Source: Alphaproteobacteria bacterium (GTDB taxonomy: Bacteria; Pseudomonadota; Alphaproteobacteria; Kiloniellales; DSM-21159). From it: a stretch of DNA of 64,000 nucleotides. Below the pieces are notes generated by a model, which was given only the letters and a program-made list of their open reading frames with translations, was not told the DNA's origin and made no database searches. Positions 37,455 to 46,203 of the stretch are shown in pieces (the stretch's first letter is position 1; each line of letters opens with the position of its first letter). Where the stretch lies: NCBI GenBank assembly GCA_030433005.1, contig JAUILQ010000014.1, positions 38,352-102,351 of the forward strand. Reading direction: 5' to 3'. Made by a program: the position numbers and the translations under genes.

Positions 37455-37784
37455 TTGGCAGCCTGTCCGGTCCCGAACCCTTTCGACGACGGCGACCTGA
37501 GCGGCCTGACCGACCAGACGGCGGAGAAGATGCGCCGTGCGGTCGAGATTTGGTGCCGCGGCGAGCGCTACCGATTGGACGGAGACTTCCGCGACGCGAT
37601 CCAGACTTTCCGCGAGGCGGTGTCGCTCGGCCTGCTCTCCGCCGAAGCCGGGCGCGGCAATCCCGACACGCTGCCGCATCCCCAGGTCCTCGCCGGCGGG
37701 CTCTCGGGCGAGCTGCTGCTGGCGATCCGCGACGGCATTCGCCAGGCGACCCGCGAGCGCGGCGGCTCCGACGAGCCGCTTTGA
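37455..37784 (+). CDS. Hypothetical protein, about 109 residues
   Basis: A short, soluble, acidic protein with no signal peptide and no family I recognise. It begins AACPVPNPFDDGDLSG and contains a predicted amphipathic helix pair (AEKMRRAVEIWCRGERYRLDGDFRDAIQTFREAV) reminiscent of a TPR unit. I prefer the TTG at 37455 because GAGG lies eight bases upstream; a GTG at 37434 in the same frame lacks a ribosome-binding site. The frame is better than its competitors by codon position, but the gene is only moderately supported. Confidence 0.5.
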   Translation: MAACPVPNPFDDGDLSGLTDQTAEKMRRAVEIWCRGERYRLDGDFRDAIQTFREAVSLGLLSAEAGRGNPDTLPHPQVLAGGLSGELLLAIRDGIRQATRERGGSDEPL

Positions 37785-37848
37785 AGAGACGGGCTGACGA
37801 GACGGGCTGACGGCGGGGTCGCCGCCGTCGCGTCGCCCGCTCGCGCCG

Positions 37849-38781
37849 CTACTCCTGCAGGCCCGATCCGACCGCCTCGCGCGCGGGACGCTCGCCGGCG
37901 TAGAAGCGCTGGATCGCGGCGATGCCCTCCTCGGCTGTCTCGACGAAGCGGACCAGCTCGCGATCGGCCGGCGCGATCGTGCCTTCCTCGACCAGAAAGT
38001 CGAGGTCGACGACGCGCTTCCAGTAGTCGGCGCCGAACAGCAGGATCGGCAGCGGGTCCATCTTGCCGCACTGGACCAGGGTGAGCGCGTCGAACAGCTC
38101 GTCGAGCGTGCCGAAGCCACCCGGGAAGATCGCCAGGGCGCCGGCACGCAGCAGGAAGTGCAGCTTGCGCAGCGCGAAGTAGTGGAACTGGAAGCAGAGC
38201 GCCGGGGTCACGTAGGCGTTGGGCTGCTGCTCGTGCGGCAGCACGATGTTGAGCCCGATGCTCTCGGCGCCGGCCTCGTGGGCGCCGCGGTTGGCCGCTT
38301 CCATGATGCCGCCGCCGCCGCCGGTGACCACCATGAAGCGCTGGCCGTCGGGCTGCGCGCCGAGCTCCGAGATCAGGCGGCCGAAGCGCCGCGCCTCCTC
38401 GTACCAGCGGGCCTTGGCGGCGAGCCGGCGCTGGATCGCCAGCTGCTCGGCATGGCGCGGGCTGTCGGGGTGCTGGCGGGCCAGCTCCGCCCAGGCCGCC
38501 AGCCGGCGGTCGGCGCTCTCGGGATCGGGGATCCGGGCGCTGCCGAAGACGACCACGGTCGAGACCACGCCGTGCTCGCTCAGCAGCAACTCCGGCTTCA
38601 GCAGCTCGAGCTGCAGGCGCACCGGCCGCAGCTCGTCCTGCAGCAGGAAGTCGGGGTCGGCGAAGGCCAGGCGGTAGCTGGGCGACTGGGTCTGCGGCGT
38701 GGCCTCGCAGCGCTCGGCCTCCTGCTTGCTCTCCTTGGCCGAGGGGTAGGGGCCGTGGCCGGGGCGGCGGGTCGGCGTCAT
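37849..38781 (-). CDS. LOG/TIGR00730 family Rossmann-fold protein
   Basis: 310 residues, longer than the usual 190-residue LOG proteins because of about 100 extra N-terminal residues. The core has VVFGSARIPDPES, MVVTGGGGGIMEAANRGAHEAGAESIGLNI and the nucleotide-binding PGGFGTLDELFDALTLVQ. LOG proteins remove ribose phosphate from cytokinin nucleotides or AMP-like substrates; bacterial long forms also include PpnN-like nucleosidases. The exact substrate is open. ATG 38781 was chosen over 38859 because of a plausible family start. Confidence 0.88.
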   Translation of the reverse strand: MTPTRRPGHGPYPSAKESKQEAERCEATPQTQSPSYRLAFADPDFLLQDELRPVRLQLELLKPELLLSEHGVVSTVVVFGSARIPDPESADRRLAAWAELARQHPDSPRHAEQLAIQRRLAAKARWYEEARRFGRLISELGAQPDGQRFMVVTGGGGGIMEAANRGAHEAGAESIGLNIVLPHEQQPNAYVTPALCFQFHYFALRKLHFLLRAGALAIFPGGFGTLDELFDALTLVQCGKMDPLPILLFGADYWKRVVDLDFLVEEGTIAPADRELVRFVETAEEGIAAIQRFYAGERPAREAVGSGLQE

Positions 38782-38923
38782 GGCTGTGGTCTCCTTCTGG
38801 CTTCGCCGCAGCCGCGGGCGGCTCCGGCGGACCTGCCGCCCGGCCTTGCGCCAAGTCAATGGCGCCGCGGCGGACGCGCTTCTAGGCTGCCCTCCCCAGG
38901 CCGGGCGAAGGAGGGGCGGAACG

Positions 38924-40552
38924 ATGGCGACGCGACAGAGCAGCGGCCGGCTGCGCTTTTACGGGGCGGCGGGCGTGGTCACCGGCTCCTGCTACCACCT
39001 GACGCTCGACGGGGTCTCGTTCCTCGTCGACTGCGGGCTGTTCCAGGGCAACAAGACCCTGCGCGAGCTGAACTACCAGCCCTTCCCCTTCGATCCCGCG
39101 CGGCTCGACTTCGTGCTGCTGACCCACGCCCACATCGACCACAGCGGGCTGCTGCCGAAACTGGTGCGCCGCGGCTTCAAGGGACCGGTCTACGCCACCG
39201 ACGCGACCCGCGACCTGCTGGGCTTCATGCTGCCCGACAGCGGCTACATCCAGGAGACGGAAGTCCAGCGCCTGAACGAGCGCAACCGACGGCGCGGCCG
39301 CCGGCCTGTCGAGCCGATCTACCGGCGCGTCGACGCCGAGCGCAGCGTGCGCCAGATCCGCGGGCGGCCGCTCGACGCCTGGTTCTCGCCGGTCGCCGGC
39401 GTGCGGGCGCGGTTCTGGAACGCCGGCCACATCCTGGGGGCGGCCTCGATCGAGCTCGAGCTGGCCGGAGCCGGCCGCGAGGGCGCGCCGCTGCGCCTGC
39501 TGTTCTCCGGCGACATCGGTCCCCAGGAGAAGGCCTTCCACGAGCAGCCCGAGGCTCCGGTCGACCTGGACTACCTGATCGTCGAGGGCACCTACGGCGA
39601 CCGCGAGCGCGAGGATGTCACGGTCGAGCAGCGCCGCGAGCTGCTGCGCCGCGAGATCGCCGAGGCGCTGGCCGCCGGCGGCAACCTGCTGATCCCGGCC
39701 TTCGCCGTCGAGCGGACGCAGGAGCTGCTCAACGACATCGCCCGGCTGATGGCCGAGGGGCGCCTGCCGCAGGCCCGGGTGTTCCTGGATTCGCCGCTGG
39801 CCATCAAGGCGACCGAGGTCTTCGAGTCCTACGCCGGCGAGCTCCGAGACCTGGGCGATCCGGGTGTCCCGGGAGATCCCGGCGCGACGCCGTTCCGCGG
39901 CACCGGCTTCAGCTTCACGCCGCGGGCCGAGCAGAGCCGGCGGATCGGCCGGATCACCGAGGGGGCGATCATCATCGCGGCCAGCGGCATGTGCGACGCC
40001 GGCCGCATCCGGCACCATCTGAAGCACAACCTCTGGCGCCGGGGCGCGACGGTCCTGTTCGTCGGCTACCAGGCGCCCGGGACCCTGGGCAGCATCCTGC
40101 TGGGCGGCGCCCGCACGGTGCGCATCCACGGCGAGGAGATCGCGGTGCGCGCGCGCCTGCGGCGGCTCGACGCCTATTCCGCGCATGCCGACCAGGGCGA
40201 GCTGGTCGAATGGGTGCGGCGGCGCCTGCCGGTCGCCCAGGCGGTTTTCCTGACCCACGGCGAGCCGGCCGCGCTGCGCGCGCTCAAGCAGTGTCTTGCC
40301 GAGGCCGGCCTGGAGCGGCGCAAGCTGATCATCCCGAAGCTCGACGAGGAGGTCGAGCTCGCCGCCAGCGGCAAGGTCCGCCTCGTGGCGGAGGCCGCGC
40401 GCGCCGAGCCGGAGAAGATCGCCGACCTCGACTGGCACAACGCCTACGCCGGCCTGCTGGTCGAGCTCAGCGAGCGGCTGCAGGCGCTGCCCGACGATGC
40501 CGCCCGCGAGGCCCTGCTGCGCGACCTCCAGCGCCGCGTCGCCCACGACTGA
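38924..40552 (+). CDS. Beta-CASP metallo-beta-lactamase fold RNA-processing hydrolase
   Basis: 542 residues in the CPSF73/TTHA0252-like layout: an MBL domain with THAHIDHSG (HxHxDH), a downstream His in NAGHILGAASIELE and Asp in LFSGDIG, a beta-CASP insert (LLIPAFAVERTQELLNDI ... IIIAASGMCDAGRIRHHLK), then the RNA-specificity domain with IAVRARLRRLDAYSAHADQGELVEW and FLTHGE. All metal ligands are present. Such enzymes are zinc-dependent endo/exoribonucleases. GGAGG stands nine bases before the ATG at 38924. Divergent from the LOG gene. Confidence 0.92.
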   Translation: MATRQSSGRLRFYGAAGVVTGSCYHLTLDGVSFLVDCGLFQGNKTLRELNYQPFPFDPARLDFVLLTHAHIDHSGLLPKLVRRGFKGPVYATDATRDLLGFMLPDSGYIQETEVQRLNERNRRRGRRPVEPIYRRVDAERSVRQIRGRPLDAWFSPVAGVRARFWNAGHILGAASIELELAGAGREGAPLRLLFSGDIGPQEKAFHEQPEAPVDLDYLIVEGTYGDREREDVTVEQRRELLRREIAEALAAGGNLLIPAFAVERTQELLNDIARLMAEGRLPQARVFLDSPLAIKATEVFESYAGELRDLGDPGVPGDPGATPFRGTGFSFTPRAEQSRRIGRITEGAIIIAASGMCDAGRIRHHLKHNLWRRGATVLFVGYQAPGTLGSILLGGARTVRIHGEEIAVRARLRRLDAYSAHADQGELVEWVRRRLPVAQAVFLTHGEPAALRALKQCLAEAGLERRKLIIPKLDEEVELAASGKVRLVAEAARAEPEKIADLDWHNAYAGLLVELSERLQALPDDAAREALLRDLQRRVAHD

Positions 40553-40583
40553 GCGGCAGTCCCGGCCGCCGGACCCCGGTGGC

Positions 40584-40636
40584 GATCACGCGGGGGGCGA
40601 TCAGGCGGAGGGGCCGATCACGCGGAGATCACGCGG
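40584..40636. repeat. Four near-identical GATCACGCGG repeats
   Basis: GATCACGCGG occurs at 40584, 40616 and 40627, and as GATCAGGCGG at 40599. The last two copies encode the C-terminal VISA-stop of the dehydrogenase and the first two lie in the 65-base gap between convergent genes. Spacing is irregular (11 to 17), so this is local slippage or a small protein-binding cluster, not CRISPR. Confidence 0.55.
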
Positions 40637-41583
40637 ATCGGGGCGCCGGCCTGCCAGGCGGCGATCGCCTCGACGCTCTGCCGGTAGAACAGCTCGAGGG
40701 TCTGGCGCGTCGCGTAGCCGAGATGCGGGCTCGCCAGCAGACGGCCGCAGTCGATCAGGGCGGCGGCGCGCAGCGGGTGCCCGGCGGGCAGCGGCTCCTG
40801 GTCGTAAACGTCGAGCGCGGCGCCGCCCAGGCGGCCCTCCTCGAGGGCGTGCAGCAGCGCCTGCCCGTCGACGATCGGGCCGCGCGAGCTGTTGACGAGC
40901 AGGGCGTCGGGCTTCATCGACGCCAGCTCCGCGGCGCCGATCAGGCCGCGGCTGCGCGCGGACAGCACGAGATGGACCGACACGATGTGGGCACCGGCGA
41001 GAAGCTCCGTCAGGGTGCCGGCCCGCTCGACCCCGAGCTCGGCGCAGCGCGCCTCGGTCAGGTTCTGCGACCAGGCCGCGACGCCCATGCCGAAGGCCTG
41101 CGCCAGGCGGGCGACCTGCCCGCCGATGCGGCCGAGCCCGACGAGCCCCAGGCGCAGGCCCTGCAGGTCGCGGCCGAGGCCGGCCTGCCAGCCGCCGTCG
41201 CGCAGCGACTGCACCTCCGGCAGCAGCCGGCGCGACAGCGCCAGCATCAGCAGCAGCGCCAGCTCGGCGGTCGGCGTCGCGCGCGACTCGGTGCCGCAGA
41301 CCGGAATGCCGCGGCCTGCGGCCGCGGCGACGTCGATCGCGGCGTTGCGCGGCCCGCTGGTGACGATCAGGCGCAGCCGCGGCAGCGCGTCGATCAGCGC
41401 GGCCGGAAAGGGTGTCCGCTCGCGCATCAGGCAGACCACGTCGAAGCGGCCCAGGCGCTCGGCGAGGGCGGCGTGGTCGTCGAGCGTGTCGCGGAACACC
41501 GCGATCTCCTCGGCGCCCAGCGACGCCCAGTCGGCAAGCTCGAGGGCGACGCCCGGGTAGTCGTCGAGAATCGCGATGCGCAT
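40618..41583 (-). CDS. D-isomer-specific 2-hydroxyacid dehydrogenase
   Basis: 321 residues with the NAD-binding GLVGLGRIGGQVARLAQAFG and the catalytic triad of the family: Arg in LLVNSSRGPIVD, Glu in ALDVYDQEPL and His in LLASPHLGYAT. It should reduce or oxidise a 2-keto/2-hydroxy acid; phosphoglycerate is unlikely because no ACT domain is present. It follows an SDR gene by 34 bases, and both face a divergent GntR gene, so a role in sugar-acid or hydroxyacid catabolism is plausible. Confidence 0.9.
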   Translation of the reverse strand: MRIAILDDYPGVALELADWASLGAEEIAVFRDTLDDHAALAERLGRFDVVCLMRERTPFPAALIDALPRLRLIVTSGPRNAAIDVAAAAGRGIPVCGTESRATPTAELALLLMLALSRRLLPEVQSLRDGGWQAGLGRDLQGLRLGLVGLGRIGGQVARLAQAFGMGVAAWSQNLTEARCAELGVERAGTLTELLAGAHIVSVHLVLSARSRGLIGAAELASMKPDALLVNSSRGPIVDGQALLHALEEGRLGGAALDVYDQEPLPAGHPLRAAALIDCGRLLASPHLGYATRQTLELFYRQSVEAIAAWQAGAPIRVISA

Positions 41584-41617
41584 GGCCGTCCCTGCCCGCC
41601 GCCGGACCGAAGGCGCC

Positions 41618-42418
41618 CTACATGCCCGAGGCCAGGAAGCCGCCGTCGACGGCGATGTCGGCGCCGGTGACGTAGCGCGCGGCGTCGGAGGCCAGGTAGA
41701 CCGCCGCCCCGGCCAGCTCGTCGACCTCGCCGAAGCGGCCGATCGGCGTGCGCGCCCGGGCCAGCTCCTTGCGCGCCTCGCCCATGCGCTCGCGGTTCAT
41801 GTCGGTCATGAAGAAGCCCGGCGAGATGGCGTTGACCCGGATGCCCTCGGCCGCCCACTCGCTGGCCAGTCCCTTGGTCAGGGCGACCACGCCGTGCTTG
41901 CTGATGCCGTAGACGACGGCGCCCGGCCAGCCGCGGTGGCTGGCCAGGGAGGCGATGTTGATGATCGCGCCGACGGGCTGTGCCTCGCCGGGGCCGGCCT
42001 GCTCCGCCTGCGCCAGGAAGCGGCGGCGCGCGGCGAGGCAGGCGAAGAAGACGCTCTTCACGTTGGTGTCCATGACCGCGTCGTAGTCCGCCTCGGTGAA
42101 ATCCTCGGCGCGCTTGATGATGTTGATGCCCTGGCAGTTGATCAGCAGGTCGAGGCGCCCGCCCTCGGCGGCGACCCGCTCCATCACCCCGTCCAGCGAA
42201 TCGGTTCGGTTGGCCTCGGCGACGATGCCGGTCGCTGCCTGGCCGGAGGCCGGCGTGCCGATCTCGGCGATCGCCTCCTGCAGCTTGGCCTCGGTGCGGC
42301 CGGTCAGGAAGACGCGGGCGCCGGCTTCGGCGAGACCGCGGCAGAGCGCCCGGCCGATGCCGCCGGAGCCGCCGATGACCAGGGCGTTGCGGGCGCTTAG
42401 ATCGAAGGTCTTGGACAT
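41618..42418 (-). CDS. Short-chain dehydrogenase/reductase
   Basis: 266 residues: cofactor motif VIGGSGGIGRALCRGLAEAG, NAG-like LLINCQGIN (Ala replaced by Gln-Gly), catalytic Ser in INIASLAS and the YxxxK motif VYGISKHG, then SPGFFMTDMN. The GR after the first beta strand (TGRTEA) favours NADP(H). It looks like gluconate 5-dehydrogenase or 3-oxoacyl-ACP-reductase-type SDRs; the context with KDG-type kinase and a GntR regulator favours sugar-acid metabolism. The ATG at 42418 is the first gene of a two-gene operon controlled from the palindrome at 42481-42499. Confidence 0.9.
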   Translation of the reverse strand: MSKTFDLSARNALVIGGSGGIGRALCRGLAEAGARVFLTGRTEAKLQEAIAEIGTPASGQAATGIVAEANRTDSLDGVMERVAAEGGRLDLLINCQGINIIKRAEDFTEADYDAVMDTNVKSVFFACLAARRRFLAQAEQAGPGEAQPVGAIINIASLASHRGWPGAVVYGISKHGVVALTKGLASEWAAEGIRVNAISPGFFMTDMNRERMGEARKELARARTPIGRFGEVDELAGAAVYLASDAARYVTGADIAVDGGFLASGM

Positions 42419-42480
42419 GGCGGCCTCTCCTGTCGCGCGATTTCTTTCTCCGCCCTTGACCCTACGGGCGAACGGGGCAT

Positions 42481-42499
42481 CTAGTATCTTACATACTAG
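42481..42499. promoter_or_regulatory. Palindromic operator between SDR and GntR genes
   Basis: A perfect inverted repeat CTAGTAT-CTTAC-ATACTAG in the divergent 175-base gap, 63 bases before the SDR start and 95 before gntR. It is AT-rich against a GC-rich background and of the size bound by FCD-type GntR dimers. Confidence 0.7.
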
Positions 42500-42593
42500 A
42501 GTTGCGGGTCGGCTGTCAGCCGCCGGCCGCGGGGGGCGGGCCCGGATCCTGGGCCTGCGTGGTCGTATCGGATCGCGGGGCAGGGGGTGCGGG

Positions 42594-43265
42594 ATGCTGA
42601 AGCGGACGAAGTCCTTGACCGAGCAGGCGGCCGACGAGATCCGCACGCGCATCGTGCGCGGCGACTTCCAGCTCGGCGCGCCCCTGTCCGAGAACACCCT
42701 GGCAAGCGAGCTCGGCGTCAGCAAGACCCCGATCCGCGAGGCGCTGCTGCAGCTCAAGATGGAGGGGCTGGTATCGATCCAGCCGCAGCGCGGCACCTTC
42801 GTGTTCGACATGAGCGCCACCGAGATCGTCGAGCTCGGCGAGCTGCGCGACACCCTGGAGGTCGCGGCGCTGCGCATGGCGGCCCACCGCAACGGGCTGC
42901 CGCTGATCGCCACGCTGGAGGCCCTGCGGACCCAGATGGAGCGGGCGGTCGCCGCCGGCGAGGTCGTGCGCTACCGCTCGCTCGACGCCGCCTTCCACCA
43001 GGCCTTCTTCGACCACTGCGGCAACAGCTTCTTCATGAGCTGCTATGCCGGCTTCGCCTTCCGCGTCCAGGCGCTGCGCGGGCGGCTGTCCAACGATCCC
43101 GCTCTCAACGAGCGCTCGCTCGCCGAGCACGGCCGGATGATCGCGCTGCTCAAGGGCGACGCCGTCGAGGAGGCCTGCAGCCTGCTGTCGAGTCACGTGC
43201 GCGCGACGGCGACGCAGTACGTCACGCGGCTCGACCGCGGTGCGGCCGGCGAGAGCGCCGCCTGA
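42594..43265 (+). CDS. GntR family transcriptional regulator, FCD (FadR-like) type
   Basis: 223 residues. The winged helix-turn-helix covers residues 1-75 (LTEQAADEIRTRIVRGDFQLG, LSENTLASELGVSKTPIREAL, RGTFVFD), followed by an FCD effector domain (ELRDTLEVAALRMAA; AFHQAFFDHCGN; EHGRMIALLKGDAVEEA) with the usual metal-binding His positions. FCD regulators respond to organic acids and sugar acids. It is divergent from SDR/hydroxyacid dehydrogenase and probably represses them through the palindrome at 42481-42499. ATG 42594 follows a G-rich ribosome-binding site. Confidence 0.9.
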   Translation: MLKRTKSLTEQAADEIRTRIVRGDFQLGAPLSENTLASELGVSKTPIREALLQLKMEGLVSIQPQRGTFVFDMSATEIVELGELRDTLEVAALRMAAHRNGLPLIATLEALRTQMERAVAAGEVVRYRSLDAAFHQAFFDHCGNSFFMSCYAGFAFRVQALRGRLSNDPALNERSLAEHGRMIALLKGDAVEEACSLLSSHVRATATQYVTRLDRGAAGESAA

Positions 43266-43278
43266 CCGTCGGCGCCGC

Positions 43279-44244
43279 TCAGCCCTCGGGCGGCGCACCG
43301 GCTTCGGCCAGCACCCGCTCGACCTCCTCGCGGCGCGGGATCGGCGCGACTGCGCCGTAGCCGCGGGTCGACAGCGCCGCGGCGACGGCGGCGTAGCGCG
43401 CCGCCTCGAAGGGATCGCCGAGTCGCCGCAGCTCGGCCAGGAAGGCGCCGTCGAAGCAGTCGCCGGCGCCGGTCGCGTCGACCGCCTCGACGCGCGGCGC
43501 GGCGACCCGGACGCGCCGCTCGGGCGTGGCGACCAGCGCGCCGGCCTTGCCGAGAGTCAGCGCGACGATGCCGGCGCCGAGCTCCAGATAGCGATCGACG
43601 ATGGCCTCGGGCGCCTCGAGCCCGGTCAGGCTGCGCGCGTCGTCCAGGCCCGGCAGGACGATGTCGGCCAGGGCCGCGGTCGCCTGGATGATTGCGCGGG
43701 CGCGCGCGAGCGGCCACAGCTGGAGGCGCAGATTGGTGTCGTAGGACACCAGGTTGCCGGCCGCGCGGGCCTGCTCGATGGCCGCGAAGACGAGGTCGCA
43801 GGCCCCCGTGGAAATCGCCTGGCTGATCCCGGAGGCATGGACGATGGCGCTGTCCCGGACCGCCGCCTCCGGCAGCGCGCCCGGCGTCAGCCGGCTCGCC
43901 GCCGAGCCGCGGCGCCAGTAGGAAAAGCGATGCCCGGCCTCGTCGTGGTCGACCAGGTAGAGCCCGGTCGAGGCATCGGGGTCGCTGGCGACAAGCGAGT
44001 CGTCGATGCCCTCCTCGGCCCACAGGGCGCGAATCGACTCGCCGACGCTGTCGGCGCCGAGCGCGGTCAGCATCGCGGTGCTGGCGCCCTGGCGGGCCGC
44101 GGCGACCGCGACGTTGGAGACGTCGCCGCCGTGGCCGAGCTGCAGGCCGCCGCGTGTCGCGTTGAGCTCGCCGAGCGGTTCGCCGATGCAGAGCAGGTCG
44201 AAGGTCATGGCCTCCCTTTGCAGCAGGTCCGCGGTCTTGTCCAT
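43279..44244 (-). CDS. PfkB family sugar kinase, 2-keto-3-deoxygluconate kinase-like
   Basis: 321 residues of the ribokinase/PfkB fold: LCIGEPLGELNATRGG, GGDVSNVAVAAARQGAST, and the anion-hole/base motif DATGAGDCFDGAFLAEL. The early IGEP (instead of IGE-xVD) and the YDTNLRLQLW segment are typical of 2-keto-3-deoxygluconate kinases. It phosphorylates a sugar acid with ATP. Start ATG 44244 has GGAGG about 12 bases upstream; ATG 44208 is an alternative. It ends 13 bases from the convergent gntR stop, which suggests, but does not prove, a shared pathway. Confidence 0.88.
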   Translation of the reverse strand: MDKTADLLQREAMTFDLLCIGEPLGELNATRGGLQLGHGGDVSNVAVAAARQGASTAMLTALGADSVGESIRALWAEEGIDDSLVASDPDASTGLYLVDHDEAGHRFSYWRRGSAASRLTPGALPEAAVRDSAIVHASGISQAISTGACDLVFAAIEQARAAGNLVSYDTNLRLQLWPLARARAIIQATAALADIVLPGLDDARSLTGLEAPEAIVDRYLELGAGIVALTLGKAGALVATPERRVRVAAPRVEAVDATGAGDCFDGAFLAELRRLGDPFEAARYAAVAAALSTRGYGAVAPIPRREEVERVLAEAGAPPEG

Positions 44245-44370
44245 GGCCGATCGGTCCCTCCGGCGCCCGGCCGCCCCATCCTCCCAAGCCGCCCGGCCGC
44301 CCCATCCCGCCGTCCGCTGCCGCCGGGCCGGGAGGCGTCGGGCCCCGGCGTCGCAGCGGCTCGCCGAAAG

Positions 44371-44399
44371 GTCGAAAAAGCTGCACGATGGCCTATTAT
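44371..44399 (+). promoter_or_regulatory. Putative promoter of the PAS_5 gene
   Basis: GTCGAA (44371-44376), a 17-base spacer and TATTAT (44394-44399). The -10 is a 5/6 match, rare in this GC-rich DNA, and it lies 36 bases upstream of the GTG start. Confidence 0.55.
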
Positions 44400-44434
44400 C
44401 GCGTCAACGCAGCTGCCCCGAGGGTCGCAAGCCC

Positions 44435-44905
44435 GTGGTGAAACTCCTGTCGGAACCGTCGTTTCTGAAGGTCTGCGCCGAGCCGGTCGCCTGGCTCTAC
44501 CGCTACTGGGACCTGCGCCGGGGCGACGCGCTGGCGCCGCGCCGCCGCGATATCGACCCGGTCGACTTCAAGCGGCTGCTGCCGAGCATCCTGCTGGTCG
44601 ACGTCCTCGAGGATCCGCTCGACTTCCGCTACCGCGTCGTCGGCACCGCCGAAGTCGCCCGCCGCCGCCGGGACCCGACGGGAAAGAGCGTCGCGACGCA
44701 CTACTACGGTCCCAACCGCGAGGACGCCCTCGACTGCTACCGCGACGTCCACGCCACCTGCCGGCCGCACTACGATCCCCGGCCCTACAGGACCGAATCG
44801 GGCGACTACAGCCGCGAGGAGACCCTTTTCCTGCCGCTCTGCGAGCAGGGCCGCCGCGTCAGCCAGATCCTGGTGCTCGCCTGGCGTCCGCCGGAAGACC
44901 CCTGA
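44435..44905 (+). CDS. PAS_5 family protein
   Basis: 156 residues: LYRYWDLRRGDALAPRRRDIDP, FKRLLPSILLVDVLEDPLDFRYRVVGTAEVARR and GRRVSQILVLAWRPPEDP follow the PAS_5 (PF07310) pattern. Small, cytosolic and without an output domain. Two adjacent GTG codons (44435 and 44438) are possible starts, with GAGGG 10 bases upstream of the first. It is flanked by unrelated genes and has its own likely promoter; its role is unknown. Confidence 0.75.
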   Translation: MVKLLSEPSFLKVCAEPVAWLYRYWDLRRGDALAPRRRDIDPVDFKRLLPSILLVDVLEDPLDFRYRVVGTAEVARRRRDPTGKSVATHYYGPNREDALDCYRDVHATCRPHYDPRPYRTESGDYSREETLFLPLCEQGRRVSQILVLAWRPPEDP

Positions 44906-44915
44906 CTCCGGCCGC

Positions 44916-46097
44916 TCAGTAGGAGCGCGGCAGGCCGAGCACGTGCTCGGCGACGTAGGACAGGATCAGGTTGGTCGAGATCGGCGCGACCTGGTAGAGC
45001 CGGGTCTCGCGGAACTTGCGCTCGACGTCGTACTCCTCGGCGAAGCCGAAGCCGCCGTGGGTCTGCAGGCAGCTGTCGCCGGCGTGCCAGGAGGCTTCCG
45101 AGGCCAGCAGCTTGGCGATGTTCGCCTCCTCGCCGCAGGGCTCGCCGCGGTCGTAGCGGCCGGCGGCGTCGTAGACCAGGGCCCGCGCCGCGCGCATCTC
45201 GGCATAGGCGCGCGCGATCGGGAACTGGACGCCCTGGTTCTGGCCGATCGGCCGGTCGAAGACCCGGCGCTCGCCGGCGTAGGCCGAGGCCGTGTCGATG
45301 AACCAGCGCGCGTCGCCGATGCACTCGGCGGCGATCAGGATGCGCTCGGCGTTCATGCCGTCGAGGATGTAGCGGAAGCCGCGGCCCTCCTCGCCGATCA
45401 GGTTCTCCGCCGGGACCTTCAGGTCCTCCAGGAAGATCTCGGTCGTGGCGTGGTTCAGCATGGTGCGGATCGGCCGGATCTCGAGACCCTGGCCGACCGC
45501 CTCGCGCAGGTCGACGAGCAGCACCGACAGGCCCTCGCTGCGCTTCTTGACCTGGTCGCGCGGCGTCGTGCGGACCAGCAGGATCATCAGGTCGGAGTGC
45601 TCGGCCCGGCTGGTCCAGACCTTCTGGCCGTTGACCAGGTAGTGGTCGCCGTCGCGCACCGCCGCAGTCCGGATCGAGGTCGTGTCGGTGCCGGCGCCCG
45701 GCTCGGTCACGCCGAAGGCCTGCAGGCGCAGCGAGCCGTCGGCGATGCCGGGCAGCCATTTGCGCTTCTGCTCCTCCGAGCCGTGCCGCAGCAGCGTGCC
45801 CATGGTGTACATCTGGGCGTGCAGCGCGGCGCCGTTGCAGCCGCAGGCCTGGACCTGCTCCAGGATCGCCGCCGCGACCGTCAGCGGCAGGCCGCTGCCG
45901 CCGTAGTCCTCGGGAATCAGCGCGCCCAGGAAGCCGCCCTCGGTCATCGCCTCGACGAACTCCCGCGGATAGGCGCGCTCGCGGTCGAGGGCGCGCCAGT
46001 AGCTGCCGGGAAAGCGCGCGCAGAGGGCGCGCACCGACTCGAGGATCGGATCGAGGACGTCGGCGTCGACGTTGGGCGTGCTGAGCTCGATGGTCAT
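44916..46097 (-). CDS. Acyl-CoA dehydrogenase, divergent catalytic-site type
   Basis: 393 residues with a standard acyl-CoA dehydrogenase fold (FGVTEPGAGTDTTSIRTAA; GQKVWTSRAEHSDLMILLVR; LQTHGGFGFAEEYDVERKFR). At the usual catalytic-base position it reads RLYQVAPIST, with Gln where short-chain enzymes have Glu; the Glu in MNAERILIA, the isovaleryl-CoA dehydrogenase position, may serve instead. ATG 46097 is used; a GTG at 46139 would add 14 residues. It stands alone, divergent from a methyltransferase, without clear pathway context. Confidence 0.88.
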   Translation of the reverse strand: MTIELSTPNVDADVLDPILESVRALCARFPGSYWRALDRERAYPREFVEAMTEGGFLGALIPEDYGGSGLPLTVAAAILEQVQACGCNGAALHAQMYTMGTLLRHGSEEQKRKWLPGIADGSLRLQAFGVTEPGAGTDTTSIRTAAVRDGDHYLVNGQKVWTSRAEHSDLMILLVRTTPRDQVKKRSEGLSVLLVDLREAVGQGLEIRPIRTMLNHATTEIFLEDLKVPAENLIGEEGRGFRYILDGMNAERILIAAECIGDARWFIDTASAYAGERRVFDRPIGQNQGVQFPIARAYAEMRAARALVYDAAGRYDRGEPCGEEANIAKLLASEASWHAGDSCLQTHGGFGFAEEYDVERKFRETRLYQVAPISTNLILSYVAEHVLGLPRSY

Positions 46098-46203
46098 GGG
46101 ATCGCTGGACTGTTTCGGGAAGGCGCGGGACAGTGCCACAGCCGCCGGGAGGGGTGAAGCGGACGCGGCCGCGGGGCTGGCCTGCGCCGGAAAGGAACGG
46201 CAC

